Shown: positions 32,742 through 42,844, numbered from the stretch's first letter. The stretch is 64,000 nt of DNA from CAVSPO01 sp963730005 (GCA_963730005.1 CAVSPO010000023.1:124001-188000); one strand, 5' to 3'. Numbers and translations: made by a program. Notes: a model not told the origin generated them from the sequence alone.

Positions 32742-33299
32742 ATGGGAATCGAGGAGAAGATCCCTTCCGGCATTTTCCTCACCACTTTGGAGACAGTGGC
32801 GGGGTGGACCCGTAAGACGAGCTTCTGGCCGTTGACCATGGGGCTGGCCTGTTGCGCCATCGAGATGATCAGCTACGGCGGTCCCCGTGCGGATGCCGGT
32901 CGCTGGGGTCAGGAAGTGTTCCGCGCGTCGCCGCGCCAGGCCGACCTGATGATCGTGTCGGGGCGGGTCAGTCAGAAGATGGCCCCCGTGGTGCGTCGGC
33001 TCTACGACCAGATGCCCAACCCGAAGTGGGTGATTGCGATGGGCGCCTGCAGCTCATCGGGTGGCATCTTCAACAACTACGCCGTCGTGCAGGGCGTCGA
33101 CCACGTGGTCCCGGTGGACATGTACCTGCCGGGCTGCCCGCCGCGTCCGGACCAGCTGATCGATGCGGTGTTCAAACTCAAGGAGAATGAGGTGTTCCGC
33201 GCCCCGATCGGCCACAACGAGGTCAAGGCCGTCGCGGAGGCGGAGCGGGTGGCGCTGGAGGCTCCAGCCACCATCGAGATGAAGGGCCTCATGCGATGA
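32742..33299 (+). CDS. nuoB: NADH-quinone oxidoreductase subunit B
   Basis: 185 residues. It carries the N2 [4Fe-4S] cluster that passes electrons to quinone. Ligands are visible: Cys37-Cys38 in GLACCAIEM, Cys103 in MGACSSSGG and Cys132 in LPGCPPRPDQ. The N2 subunit contacts NuoD and the membrane arm. It lies 8 bases after nuoA and overlaps nuoC by ATGA. Confidence 0.98.
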   Translation: MGIEEKIPSGIFLTTLETVAGWTRKTSFWPLTMGLACCAIEMISYGGPRADAGRWGQEVFRASPRQADLMIVSGRVSQKMAPVVRRLYDQMPNPKWVIAMGACSSSGGIFNNYAVVQGVDHVVPVDMYLPGCPPRPDQLIDAVFKLKENEVFRAPIGHNEVKAVAEAERVALEAPATIEMKGLMR

Positions 33300-34042
33300 G
33301 TGAAGGTGCAAGCCCCAAGAGGGGGACCGAACTGCAGCAACCGTCCGGCACGGTGCTGGACACGTCCAAGCTCTACGCCGCCGACGCTCGGCCGCTGCCC
33401 CCCGCCTTCGGCGAGCAAGAGGGCATGTGGGGGGCCGGATCAGGCTCGGCCGACACCTCCGGTTACTCCGGCATCACCCGCGTGGTCGACCTCAACGGCA
33501 ACACCACACCGCCTTTCGGCGGCTGGTTCGATCAGGTCGCTGCCCGGATGGCCCAGCTGGTGCCCGGTTTCTGCGAAGCCGTGCAGGTGTGGCGGGGCGA
33601 GATCACCTTCTACGTCAAGCGTGAGCTGCTGCCGCAGTTGGTGCGTGCCTGCCGCGACGACGCCGCGTTGCGTTTCGAGAACTGCGCCAGCCTGGACGCC
33701 GCTCACTACCCGGCCCAGACCGGGCACGAGCTGCACGTCAGCTACCACCTGGCCAGCTACACACACAATCGCCGGATCCGCCTGGAGGTCACTCTCAGCG
33801 AAGAGGACCCGCATGTGCCCTCGGTCGTCGACGTCTACCCGATGGTCAATTTCCACGAGCGCGAGGCGTGGGACATGTTCGGTGTCGTCTTCGACGGTCA
33901 CCCCGGCTTGACCCGCATCCTGATGCCGGACGACTGGGTCGGTCATCCGCAGCGCAAGGACTACCCCTTGGGAGGCATCCCCGTCGAGTACAAGGGCGCG
34001 ACGGTGCCGCCGCCCGATCAGCGCAGGAGTTACCAGTCATGA
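33296..34042 (+). CDS. nuoC: NADH-quinone oxidoreductase subunit C
   Basis: 248 residues, peripheral-arm subunit of complex I. The 30-kDa-subunit signature is present near the end: VDVYPMVNFHEREAWDMFG, then FDGHPGLTRILMPDDWVGHP and RKDYPLGG. About 80 N-terminal residues, Gly/Ser/Pro-rich at first, precede the conserved fold, as in other actinobacteria. It is separate from NuoD (not fused) and overlaps it by ATGA. Confidence 0.97.
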   Translation: MSEGASPKRGTELQQPSGTVLDTSKLYAADARPLPPAFGEQEGMWGAGSGSADTSGYSGITRVVDLNGNTTPPFGGWFDQVAARMAQLVPGFCEAVQVWRGEITFYVKRELLPQLVRACRDDAALRFENCASLDAAHYPAQTGHELHVSYHLASYTHNRRIRLEVTLSEEDPHVPSVVDVYPMVNFHEREAWDMFGVVFDGHPGLTRILMPDDWVGHPQRKDYPLGGIPVEYKGATVPPPDQRRSYQS

Positions 34043-35409
34043 GCCGACAGCAGACGCAGCAGTCTCCGGACGACATCAACGCCGGTGACCTGTTCACCGA
34101 GGCCGGCGACCCGGACGCCACCGCCTACCTGTCGACGGGGTCCGACTGGGACCAGATCGTCAGCGAGCAGCACGACCGCCACGACGACATCATCGTCGTC
34201 AACATGGGTCCGCAGCACCCGTCCACCCATGGCGTGATGCGCCTGATCCTGGAGCTCAACGGCGAGACCGTGGTCTCCTTGCGCCCCGGGCTCGGCTTCT
34301 TGCACACCGGTATCGAGAAGAACATGGAGTACCGCAGCTGGGTTCAGGGCACGACGTACATCACCCGCTGCAACTACGTCGCCGGCATCTTCAACGAGGC
34401 CGTCTACTGCCTGGCCGTGGACAAGCTGCTCGGCATCACCGACGACATCCCCGAGCGGGCCAACGTGCTGCGGGTGATGATGATGGAGGTCAACCGGATC
34501 GCGTCGCACCTGACCGGTGTCGGCGCCGGCGGTCTCGAGCTGGGCGCCACCAGCGTCCAGGAGGTCTGCCTGCGTGAACGTGAGTGTTGCCTCGAGTTCA
34601 TGGAGGCCGTCACCGGCCTGCGCATGAACAACGCCTGGATCCGTCCGGGAGGTGTCGCCACCGACCTCCCACCCAACGGGCTGGACCTGCTGCACGAGTT
34701 GATCGCCCGTCTGGAGAAGTACCTTCCAGAGGTCTCGCTGTTCACGATGACGAACCCGATCTTCAAGGGCCGGATGCAGCACGTCGGCTATCTGTCGCTG
34801 TCGGCCTGCATGGCCCTGGGCGCCACCGGCCCCGTGCTGCGCAGCACCGGCTACCCGGCCGACCTGCGCAAGTCCCAGCCCTACTGCGGGTACGAGACCT
34901 ACGACTTCGATGTCTGCACCGCGGACACCTCCGACGCCTACGGCCGGTGGTCGATCCGGCTGCGCGAAATGGATCAGTCCCTGCGCATCCTCAAGCAGTG
35001 CGCCGATCGGCTGGAACACTCCGTCGGTCAGCCGTACATGATCCAGGACGCAGAGCTCGGCGCTCCTTCCGACCTGACGGTCTCCCACGACGGCCAGGGC
35101 AACTCCAATGCCCACGTGAAACACATCATGGGTGAGTCCATGGAGGCCCTGATCCACCACTTCAAGAAGGTCACCCAGGGCTTCCATGTCCCGGCCGGGC
35201 AGGTGTACCAGGCAGTTGAGGCGCCGGCCGGCGAGCTCGGCTGCCATCTGATCAGTGACGGGGGCAGCCGGCCCTATCGTGTTCATCTTCGTGACCCGGG
35301 GTTCACCCACATCCAGGCGTTGCCGCTGATGAGCGAGGGCAGCATGCTCAGTGACGTCGTGATGGCCATTGCCAGCGTCGACCCGGTGATGGGCGGCGTC
35401 GACCGATGA
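34039..35409 (+). CDS. nuoD: NADH-quinone oxidoreductase subunit D
   Basis: 456 residues, the 49-kDa subunit that forms the quinone site with NuoB. Conserved blocks: VNMGPQHPSTHGVMRLIL (with the quinone-site His), GFLHTGIEKNMEYR, and the family C-terminus ASVDPVMGGVDR. A 45-residue polar N-terminal extension precedes the fold. The ATG at 34039 overlaps nuoC. Forty bases separate it from nuoE. Confidence 0.98.
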   Translation: MSRQQTQQSPDDINAGDLFTEAGDPDATAYLSTGSDWDQIVSEQHDRHDDIIVVNMGPQHPSTHGVMRLILELNGETVVSLRPGLGFLHTGIEKNMEYRSWVQGTTYITRCNYVAGIFNEAVYCLAVDKLLGITDDIPERANVLRVMMMEVNRIASHLTGVGAGGLELGATSVQEVCLRERECCLEFMEAVTGLRMNNAWIRPGGVATDLPPNGLDLLHELIARLEKYLPEVSLFTMTNPIFKGRMQHVGYLSLSACMALGATGPVLRSTGYPADLRKSQPYCGYETYDFDVCTADTSDAYGRWSIRLREMDQSLRILKQCADRLEHSVGQPYMIQDAELGAPSDLTVSHDGQGNSNAHVKHIMGESMEALIHHFKKVTQGFHVPAGQVYQAVEAPAGELGCHLISDGGSRPYRVHLRDPGFTHIQALPLMSEGSMLSDVVMAIASVDPVMGGVDR

Positions 35410-35449
35410 CCTTCTACCGTTTGACCGATCCAGCAAGGGGTGATGCTCG

Positions 35450-36175
35450 ATGAGCGGCCACGAATTCGTCTCCGACTTCGCCGGCAGCGGTCAAGTCGAC
35501 CAGTCTGACCAGTCGTCCAACATCGACGAGGTCACTCGCGACGAGATGCGCCAGATCATCGCGCGCTACCCGCAGCCTCGATCAGCGCTGTTGCCGATGC
35601 TGCACCTGGTGCAGAGCGTTGACGGGCGGGTCTCCCAGGAGGGCATCAAGGTTTGCGCCGAGCTGCTGGGCATCAGCGAGGCGCAGGTCAATGGTGTGGC
35701 GACCTTTTACACGCAGTACCACCGCCGCAAGGCAGGTGAGCAGCACATCGGAGTGTGCACCACCGGCCTGTGCGCGGTGATGGGGGGCGACATCCTGCTC
35801 GACCACATGCAGAAGCGGCTCGGCATCAACGCAGGAGAGACCACCCCGGACGGCAAGTTCAGCCTTGAGCGGGTCGAGTGCAACGCGGCCTGCGACTTCG
35901 CACCGGTGATGATGGTCAACTGGGAGTTCATGGACAACATGACTCCCGCCAAGGCTGACGATCTGATCGACAAGCTGGCAGACGACAGGCCGGTGCAGTC
36001 CACCCGCGGTGCCACCATCACCAGCTGGCGCGAGGCCGAGCGGGTGCTGGCCGGTTTCGATGACGGTCGCGCCGACGAGGGGCCCGCCGCCGGTGAACCC
36101 AGCCTCCGCGGGCTGCGGATCGCTCGCGAACGGGGCTGGACAGCACCTGATCCAAGCAAGGGGGAGCAGAAGTGA
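35450..36175 (+). CDS. nuoE: NADH-quinone oxidoreductase subunit E
   Basis: 241 residues, carrying the N1a [2Fe-2S] cluster. The thioredoxin-like fold shows the ligand pairs GVCTTGLCAVMGG and VECNAACDFAPVMMVN. The C-terminal extension of about 60 residues (ITSWREAERVLAGFDDGRAD onward) is longer than in the E. coli subunit but common in actinobacteria. It overlaps nuoF by 4 bases (GTGA). Confidence 0.97.
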   Translation: MSGHEFVSDFAGSGQVDQSDQSSNIDEVTRDEMRQIIARYPQPRSALLPMLHLVQSVDGRVSQEGIKVCAELLGISEAQVNGVATFYTQYHRRKAGEQHIGVCTTGLCAVMGGDILLDHMQKRLGINAGETTPDGKFSLERVECNAACDFAPVMMVNWEFMDNMTPAKADDLIDKLADDRPVQSTRGATITSWREAERVLAGFDDGRADEGPAAGEPSLRGLRIARERGWTAPDPSKGEQK

Positions 36176-37491
36176 CCGATCCACTGACCCCGGTCCTGAC
36201 GAACAACTGGGACCAGGCGCGCTCGTGGAAGCTGGGCTCCTACGAACGCCAAGGGGGCTACCGCGCCCTGCGCAAGGCGTTGACATTGGCACCCGACGAG
36301 ATCGTCGAGATGGTCAAGGCCTCCGGGTTGCGTGGCCGTGGCGGCGCCGGGTTCCCGACGGGCACCAAGTGGACCTTCCTGCCCAAGGACAACCCGAAAC
36401 CGCGTTACCTGGTGGTCAACTGCGACGAGTCCGAGCCCGGGACCTGCAAGGACATCCCGCTCCTGATGGCGAGCCCGCACACGCTCATCGAGGGCATCCT
36501 GTGCAGCTGCTACGCCGTCAATTCCCACCACGCCTTCATCTACATCCGCGGCGAAGTGTTGCACGTCATCCGCCGGCTGATGGCTGCGGTGAAGGAGGCC
36601 TACGCGGCCGGCTACGCGGGGAGGAACATCCTGGGCACCGGTTTCGACTGCGAGATCACGGTGCACGCCGGTGCCGGGGCCTACATCTGTGGCGAGGAAA
36701 CCGCCTTGCTCGACTCGCTCGAGGGCTATCGCGGCCAGCCTCGGCTGCGCCCGCCCTTCCCTGCCGTCGAGGGTCTGTACGCCTGCCCGACCGTCGTCAA
36801 CAACGCCGAGTCGATCGCCTCGGTGCCCTGCATCGTCAGCAATGGCCCGGACTGGTACAAGTCGATGGGCACCGAGAAGTCGTCGGGGCCGACGATCTAT
36901 TCCGTGTCCGGCCACGCCCGCTATCCCGGCCAGTACGAAGCGCCACTGGGCATCACAGCCCGCGACCTGCTGGAGCTGGCCGGCGGCATCCGCGAGGGTC
37001 ACCAGCTGAAGTTCTTCACCTCCGGCGGTTCGTCGGTGCCCATGTTGCCGGCCAGCGCAATCGATGTTGCGATGGACTATGAAGGGCTGGCGGCCGCCGG
37101 CTCGCAGCTGGGCACGAAGGCCTTCCAGGTGTTCGACGAGACCACCTCGGTGGTCCGCACCACGCTGCGGTGGACCGAGTTCTACCAGCACGAGTCGTGT
37201 GGCAAGTGCACACCCTGCCGTGAGGGCAGCTGGTGGTTGGTGCAGACCCTGCGCAACCTGGAAGCAGGCAAGGGCAGTGAGGGGGATGTCGAGAAGCTGC
37301 TGGACGTCTGCAGCAACGTCAGCATGCAGAGCTTCTGTACGCTCGCTGACGGCTTCGTCGCCTGCGTCACCAGCGCCATCCAGTATTTCCGGGACGAGTT
37401 CGAAGCGGGCTACCACACGCCGGCTTGGGAGTTGTTCCCATACGAGAAGAGCGCGCTCTTCGCCGTAGCCAGCGAGGGGGAGCAGGCATGA
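36172..37491 (+). CDS. nuoF: NADH-quinone oxidoreductase subunit F
   Basis: 439 residues. It binds NADH and FMN and carries the N3 [4Fe-4S] cluster. The FMN/NADH loop is GLRGRGGAGFPTGTKW, and a second signature is YICGEETALLDSLEG. The cluster ligands are ESCGKCTPCREGS plus the later FCTLAD cysteine. GTG start inside the end of nuoE; it overlaps nuoG by ATGA. Confidence 0.98.
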   Translation: MTDPLTPVLTNNWDQARSWKLGSYERQGGYRALRKALTLAPDEIVEMVKASGLRGRGGAGFPTGTKWTFLPKDNPKPRYLVVNCDESEPGTCKDIPLLMASPHTLIEGILCSCYAVNSHHAFIYIRGEVLHVIRRLMAAVKEAYAAGYAGRNILGTGFDCEITVHAGAGAYICGEETALLDSLEGYRGQPRLRPPFPAVEGLYACPTVVNNAESIASVPCIVSNGPDWYKSMGTEKSSGPTIYSVSGHARYPGQYEAPLGITARDLLELAGGIREGHQLKFFTSGGSSVPMLPASAIDVAMDYEGLAAAGSQLGTKAFQVFDETTSVVRTTLRWTEFYQHESCGKCTPCREGSWWLVQTLRNLEAGKGSEGDVEKLLDVCSNVSMQSFCTLADGFVACVTSAIQYFRDEFEAGYHTPAWELFPYEKSALFAVASEGEQA

Positions 37492-39794
37492 CCGACACCG
37501 TCAGGGTTCCGGCCACCGTCGACGGGGTGACCCTCACCATCGACGGCATCGACGTGACAGTGCCCCAGGGCACGCTCATCATCCGAGCCGCCGAGCACCT
37601 GGGCATCCAGATCCCGCGTTTCTGTGACCACCCGCTGCTCGACCCGGTGGGTGCCTGCCGGCAGTGCCTGGTCGAGATCCCGGACGGCGGGAATGGGCGG
37701 GCCATGAAGCCCACTCCGGCCTGCACCCAGACTGTGGCTCCCGGCATGGCCGTGAAGACGTCGCACACCTCTGCGGTGGCCCGCAAGGAGCAGCAGGGAA
37801 TGTTGGAGTTCCTGCTGATCAACCACCCGTTGGACTGCCCGATCTGTGACAAGGGCGGCGAATGCCCACTGCAGAACCAGGCCATGAGCAACGGTCGCGG
37901 CGAGTCCCGCTACGAGGGAGTCAAACGCACCTTCCCGAAGCCCGTTGCGCTGTCCGTGCAAATCCTGCTCGACCGGGAACGCTGCGTCCTGTGCCAGCGC
38001 TGCACCCGGTTCAGCGCCCAGATCTCCGGCGATGACCACATCTCGCTGGCAGAGCGCGGCGCCAAGAGCCAGATCGCGATCGATCCGGGTCAGCCCTACG
38101 ACTCCTACTTCTCGGGCAACGTCGTGCAGATCTGCCCGGTCGGGGCGCTCACCAGCGCCGACTACCGGTTCCGGGCCAGGCCGTTCGACCTGGTCAGCAC
38201 TTCGGTCACCTGTGAGAACTGTGCCTCCGGCTGCCAGCTACGAACCGACCACCGGCGTTTCCAGGTGCAACGTCGTCTCGCCGGCAACCTCCCCGAGGTC
38301 AACGAGGAGTGGAACTGCGACAAGGGCCGTTTCGGCTTCCGCTACGGGCAAGGCGCCGACCGGCTGACCGGCCCGTTGGTGCGCCGCGGCGCTGTCCTGG
38401 TGCCGGCCAGCTGGCCGGAGGCGATCGCGGCCGCCGTGCGCGGACTGCAGGCTGCCGGTGTTGCCAGCGGCGTGCTGACCGGTGGACGTCTGACCAACGA
38501 GAACGCCGTCGGCTACGCGGCTTTCGCGTCCAGAGTGCTGGGCACCGCCAACATCGACTGCCGGGCCCGGGCACTCAGTGCCGAGGAAACGGACTTCCTC
38601 GCCAGCCAGGTGGCCGGCCGCTCGCTTGAGGATTCGGTCACCTACACCGACCTCGAGAACGCCAAACGCGTCGTGCTGGTCTGCTTCGAGCCCGAGGACG
38701 AGTCACCGATGGTGTTCCTGCGGCTGCGCAAGGCTTGGCACAAGAGGCGCCTCGAGGTGCTCGCGGTGGCCCCGTTCTCCAGCAACGGCAGCCGCAAGAT
38801 GGGTGCCACGCTGATCCCGACCGTTCCCGGCGACGAGGCCTTCGCACTGGCTCAACTGGGTGAAGAGGGCAGACTGGACCCTGACACCATCATTCTGGTG
38901 GGGGAGCGGGCGGCCACCTCCGCCGGCACCCTTTCCGAGGTTGTGCGAGCGTCCCGGGCCACCGGCGCCCGGTTCGCCTGGGTGCCTCGTCGGGCCGGTG
39001 AGATCGGCGCGATCGACGCCGGCTGCCTGCCCGCGGTCGGGGCGCTGGACACCGATGCCATGCTGGCGGCTGCGGCACGTGGCGAGCTGAAGGCGCTCGT
39101 GGTGGCGGGGGTGGAGCTGGCCGACCTGGCCGACCCCGCGGCTGCCCGCGACGCCTTCGACCGGGTCGGTTTCCTGGTCAGCCTCGAACAGCGTCACAGC
39201 GCGATCACCGAGCTTGCCGACGTGGTGCTGCCAGTTGCCCTGATCGAGGAACAGATCGGCACCTTCGACAATTGGGAACACCGCCACGGAGAGGTTGCCC
39301 TGGTCAACCCGAGCAACACCGCGGCGCTGCCGGACGTGCGGGTGCTCGCCATGTTGGCCGATGCCTTGGGCAGTCCGCTCGGGTTCGACAGCCCCGCCCA
39401 GGTGCGCGCTGCCGAGGCGAAGCCGGGTGGCTCGCCATCCGCGCCGGCTCCTGACGTGCCGGCAGGTGTTCCCCAGGGGGGCGCGGGTCTGTTGCTCGCC
39501 AGCTGGCGGCTCGCCGTCGACTCGGCGCGGTCGGTGGATCACGCGGAGGCGCTGGCGGCGTCCGCTCCGCCGGCCCAGGTCAAGGTTTCGCCGCGCACCG
39601 CGGCTGATCTCGGTCTGGTCGCGACCGCCACCCTGGCCAACGATGAGTTCTTGATGACCCTGCCAGTCGAGATCGTGGCCGACATGGTCGATGACGTGGT
39701 CTGGGCGCCCGCCAACAGCGGTGCCCACTTGACCGAGGTGCTCCACGCTGCGCCGGGCGCCCGGGTGCAGCTCACTGCAGGAGGTGCGGCATGA
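37488..39794 (+). CDS. nuoG: NADH-quinone oxidoreductase subunit G
   Basis: 768 residues. The N-terminal ferredoxin part has IPRFCDHPLLDPVGACRQC for N1b, DCPICDKGGECPLQNQ, and the N4/N5 ligands around RERCVLCQRCTRF and VQICPVGAL. An additional N7-type site, CENCASGC with a later NEEWNCDKGRF, is intact, as in Thermus and E. coli but not mitochondria. The C-terminal 500 residues are a degenerate molybdopterin-enzyme fold. It bridges NuoF/E to the N6/N2 clusters and overlaps nuoH by 4 bases. Confidence 0.98.
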   Translation: MTDTVRVPATVDGVTLTIDGIDVTVPQGTLIIRAAEHLGIQIPRFCDHPLLDPVGACRQCLVEIPDGGNGRAMKPTPACTQTVAPGMAVKTSHTSAVARKEQQGMLEFLLINHPLDCPICDKGGECPLQNQAMSNGRGESRYEGVKRTFPKPVALSVQILLDRERCVLCQRCTRFSAQISGDDHISLAERGAKSQIAIDPGQPYDSYFSGNVVQICPVGALTSADYRFRARPFDLVSTSVTCENCASGCQLRTDHRRFQVQRRLAGNLPEVNEEWNCDKGRFGFRYGQGADRLTGPLVRRGAVLVPASWPEAIAAAVRGLQAAGVASGVLTGGRLTNENAVGYAAFASRVLGTANIDCRARALSAEETDFLASQVAGRSLEDSVTYTDLENAKRVVLVCFEPEDESPMVFLRLRKAWHKRRLEVLAVAPFSSNGSRKMGATLIPTVPGDEAFALAQLGEEGRLDPDTIILVGERAATSAGTLSEVVRASRATGARFAWVPRRAGEIGAIDAGCLPAVGALDTDAMLAAAARGELKALVVAGVELADLADPAAARDAFDRVGFLVSLEQRHSAITELADVVLPVALIEEQIGTFDNWEHRHGEVALVNPSNTAALPDVRVLAMLADALGSPLGFDSPAQVRAAEAKPGGSPSAPAPDVPAGVPQGGAGLLLASWRLAVDSARSVDHAEALAASAPPAQVKVSPRTAADLGLVATATLANDEFLMTLPVEIVADMVDDVVWAPANSGAHLTEVLHAAPGARVQLTAGGAA

Positions 39795-41119
39795 TCCCCA
39801 TGGAATCCATCCTTCCCACCGATCCACTGTGGCTGGCGATCGTCAAGGTCGTCATCGTCTTCGTCCTGCTTCTCACCTGGACGATCTTCAACGTCTGGTT
39901 CGAGCGGCGGGTGCTCGGCAAGATGCAGAACCGCAAGGGCCCCATCATGAACGGCCCGCTCGGCCTCGGCCAGGCGATGGGTGATGGCGTCAAGCTGCTG
40001 GTCAAGGAGGACTTCCGCCCGGCTCGGACCGATGCCGTGCTGTTCAACCTGGCCCCGGTGCTGATCGCAGTGGCGGCCTTCGCGGCCTGGGCGGTGATCC
40101 CCTTCGGCGGCGAGGTCAGCGTGGGGGGACGTCTCACGGCGCTGCAGATCAGTGACCTGCCGGTGGCCACGCTGTTGATCCTGGCGCTGGCATCCATCGG
40201 CGTCTACGGGGTCGTGCTGGCCGGCTGGTCGTCCAACGGCACCTACTCACTGTTCGGGTCGATGCGGTCCTGCGCCCAGATGATCAGCTACGAAGTCGCC
40301 ATGGGGTTGTCCCTGGTCGCCGTGTTCATGTACTCCGGGTCGATGGCGACGAGTGAGATCGTGGCGGCTCAGAGCCAGACGATCAGCTTCTTCGGGCTCT
40401 TCTCCACGCCGCTGCCCGGCTGGTACGGGCTGCTGCTGCTGCCCAGTTTCATCGTCTACTTCATCTCGATGTTCGGTGAGACCAACCGTTTGCCCTTCGA
40501 CTTCGCCGAGTGCGAGTCCGAGATCGTTTCCGGCCACATCACCGACTACTCCGGTTTCCGGTACGCCATGTACTTCCTTGCGGAGTACATCAACATGGCC
40601 ACCACCTCGGCTGTTGCCACCACGTTGTTCCTGGGCGGTTTCCACGCTCCCTGGCCACTGAACGGAACCATGTTCGATCAGGGCTGGTGGACGCTCGGCT
40701 GGTTCTTCCTCAAGGTGCAGCTGGTGATCTTCGTCTACGCCTGGGTGCGGGCAGCGCTGCCCCGGCTGCGGTACGACCAGTTCATGGACCTGGGTTGGAA
40801 GGTGTTGGTGCCCGGCAGCCTGATCTGGATCCTGCTCGTCGGCATCATGCGCGGCGGCATGACCGGTGGCTGGCTCACATCGCCCGGCTTCCTGGTCACG
40901 GTGGCCGTGGTCTGCCTGGTGCTGTTGGCGGGTAGCTTCCTGCTGGACAAGAAGGAAGAGCCCGAAGAGCCACCCACCCTCGACCTGGCAAGGCCCTTCG
41001 ACCCCTTTGCTGGTGGCTATCCAGTGCCGCCGATGCCCGGGCAGCAGCTGCCCGAGCTGGCCGGCGTGGTGGCTTCCACAGTTGCCGGTTCCACCACTTC
41101 GGACGGGGATGATGCCTGA
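39791..41119 (+). CDS. nuoH: NADH-quinone oxidoreductase subunit H
   Basis: 442 residues, membrane subunit at the quinone channel. Conserved loops ERRVLGKMQNRKGPIMNGP and FGETNRLPFDFAECESEIV are visible with about eight helices. The last 70 residues (KEEPEEPPTLDLARPFDPFA onward) form a hydrophilic extension typical of actinobacterial NuoH and missing in E. coli (325 residues). Its stop codon TGA shares a base with the nuoI ATG (TGATG). Confidence 0.97.
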   Translation: MIPMESILPTDPLWLAIVKVVIVFVLLLTWTIFNVWFERRVLGKMQNRKGPIMNGPLGLGQAMGDGVKLLVKEDFRPARTDAVLFNLAPVLIAVAAFAAWAVIPFGGEVSVGGRLTALQISDLPVATLLILALASIGVYGVVLAGWSSNGTYSLFGSMRSCAQMISYEVAMGLSLVAVFMYSGSMATSEIVAAQSQTISFFGLFSTPLPGWYGLLLLPSFIVYFISMFGETNRLPFDFAECESEIVSGHITDYSGFRYAMYFLAEYINMATTSAVATTLFLGGFHAPWPLNGTMFDQGWWTLGWFFLKVQLVIFVYAWVRAALPRLRYDQFMDLGWKVLVPGSLIWILLVGIMRGGMTGGWLTSPGFLVTVAVVCLVLLAGSFLLDKKEEPEEPPTLDLARPFDPFAGGYPVPPMPGQQLPELAGVVASTVAGSTTSDGDDA

Positions 41120-41709
41120 TGGGCGCCTGGTCAGGTTTCACGATCACCTTCTCGACGATGTTCCGGCCCTCGTTCACCCAGGGCTATCCGCAGAAGGGCA
41201 AGGAGCGGGTCCTGATGCCGCGCTGGCATGGACGCCACCAGCTGAACCGCTGGCCGGACGGTCTGGAGAAGTGCGTCGGCTGCGAGCTGTGCGCCTGGGC
41301 CTGCCCTGCGGACGCGATCTACGTCGAGGCCGGCGAGAACACTGATGAGGATCGTTACTCGCCCGGGGAGCGCTACGGCAAGGTCTACCAGATCAACTAC
41401 CTGCGCTGCGTCTTCTGCGGGCTGTGCATCGAGGCCTGCCCGACACGGGCGTTGACGATGACCAACGAGTTCAAGCTCGCCGACCGCACCCGTGCGTCGC
41501 TCATCTATGAGAAGGACGAGTTGCTGGTCGAGCTGGGCGAAGGGATGGAGGAGCCGCCGCACCCGCGCAGGTTGGGCCCGGACGAGCGCTCCTACTTCCT
41601 CGGTCTGCCCGCAGACGATTCGCCGGATCTGCGGTTCCCGCACATCACGGGTGAAGGCCCGGACCAGAACACCACCACCAAGACCAAGAAGGACGGTGGC
41701 AAGAAGTGA
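41119..41709 (+). CDS. nuoI: NADH-quinone oxidoreductase subunit I
   Basis: 196 residues. Two [4Fe-4S] clusters (N6a, N6b) are held by CVGCELCAWACPADAI and CVFCGLCIEACPTRAL. It links NuoG to NuoB in electron transfer. The Lys-rich C-terminus (NTTTKTKKDGGKK) is an actinobacterial feature. It shares one base with nuoH and overlaps nuoJ at TGATG. Confidence 0.98.
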   Translation: MGAWSGFTITFSTMFRPSFTQGYPQKGKERVLMPRWHGRHQLNRWPDGLEKCVGCELCAWACPADAIYVEAGENTDEDRYSPGERYGKVYQINYLRCVFCGLCIEACPTRALTMTNEFKLADRTRASLIYEKDELLVELGEGMEEPPHPRRLGPDERSYFLGLPADDSPDLRFPHITGEGPDQNTTTKTKKDGGKK

Positions 41710-42548
41710 TGCCCGCACTGTTGATCACGGGTCAGGCCGTGGCCTTCTGGGTGGCGGCACCGTTGGCGGTGGTCCTTGCGCTGCTCACGGTGTTCAGCGT
41801 CAAGCCGGTGCATTCGGCCTTGAGCCTGGCCGGCGTGATGATCTGTCTGGCCGTCATCTATGCCAGTCTGGACGCCCCGTTCCTCTTCGTGGCCCAGATC
41901 ATCGTCTACACCGGCGCCGTGATGATGCTGTTCCTGTTCACCATGATGCTGATCGGCATCGACACCCGCGAGAGCCTCAAGGCAACCCTGCGCGGCCAGC
42001 GGGTCGCCGCAGTCGTGCTGGTGATCGGTCTGTTCGCCATGCTCGGCCTGGCCGTCCTGCGCGGTGTGCTTGCCGATCCTGCGGGTCTGGACACGGCCAA
42101 CGCACAGTACGGCGGCAACGTGCAAGGGGTTGCGGCACTGGTCTTCGGTCGCTACTTCTTCGCCTTCGAGGCGACGTCCGCCCTACTCATCACTGCTGCT
42201 CTGGCCGCCATGGTGCTGGCCCACCGCGAACGCCTGACACCGGCCGAGAGGCAACGTCACCGCGTCGAGCGCAAGATGCAGGAATACAAGGCCGGCGAAT
42301 TCAACCCGGGTCCGCTGCCCGGCTCCGGCGTCTACGCCCGGCACAATTCGGTGGACTTCCCGGCGTTGCTGCCGGATGGCTCGGTGGCCGAGAGTTCACT
42401 GTCCAGGACGCTGGTGGCCCGTGGGGTCGCGATCGTCGAGCCGGCTGGGCTGACCATGGCCTCCCGCGAGGCCTACCGCGCCATTTCTGCAGTCGAGGCC
42501 GACCTGCACGGTGAACTCCCCGCCAACGCTGAGGAGGAATCCAAGTGA
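41709..42548 (+). CDS. nuoJ: NADH-quinone oxidoreductase subunit J
   Basis: 279 residues, five membrane helices followed by a long soluble tail. Family block: FVAQIIVYTGAVMMLFLFTM, the pi-bulge helix at the coupling site. The C-terminal about 100 residues (HRVERKMQEYKAGEFNPGPL onward) are an extension seen in actinobacterial NuoJ. ATG at 41709; a GTG one codon upstream is possible. It overlaps nuoK by GTGA. Confidence 0.96.
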   Translation: MPALLITGQAVAFWVAAPLAVVLALLTVFSVKPVHSALSLAGVMICLAVIYASLDAPFLFVAQIIVYTGAVMMLFLFTMMLIGIDTRESLKATLRGQRVAAVVLVIGLFAMLGLAVLRGVLADPAGLDTANAQYGGNVQGVAALVFGRYFFAFEATSALLITAALAAMVLAHRERLTPAERQRHRVERKMQEYKAGEFNPGPLPGSGVYARHNSVDFPALLPDGSVAESSLSRTLVARGVAIVEPAGLTMASREAYRAISAVEADLHGELPANAEEESK

Positions 42549-42844
42549 GCCCCATCTATTACCTGATGTTGTCGGCGGCGCTGTTCTGCATCGGTCTCTT
42601 CGGCTTCATCATCCGACGCAACGCCCTGATCCTGTTCATGTCAATCGAGTTGATGCTCAACGCGACCAACCTGTCGCTGGTCACTTACTCGAACATGTGG
42701 GGCACGTTGGACGGCCAGGTGGCCAGCTTCTTCGTGATGGTGGTGGCGGCCGCTGAAGTGGTGGTCGGCCTGGCCATCATCATCACGATCTTCCGCACTC
42801 GCCGCTCGGCCTCGGTCGACGACCTTAACCTGCTGAAGCATTGA
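42545..42844 (+). CDS. nuoK: NADH-quinone oxidoreductase subunit K
   Basis: 99 residues, three membrane helices, standard NuoK length. Conserved acidic residues of the proton path are present: FMSIELMLNATNLSLV and VVAAAEVVVGLAIII. MrpC in this window (60599-61069) is its antiporter homologue. GTG start overlapping nuoJ; nuoL follows after 10 bases. Confidence 0.97.
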   Translation: MSPIYYLMLSAALFCIGLFGFIIRRNALILFMSIELMLNATNLSLVTYSNMWGTLDGQVASFFVMVVAAAEVVVGLAIIITIFRTRRSASVDDLNLLKH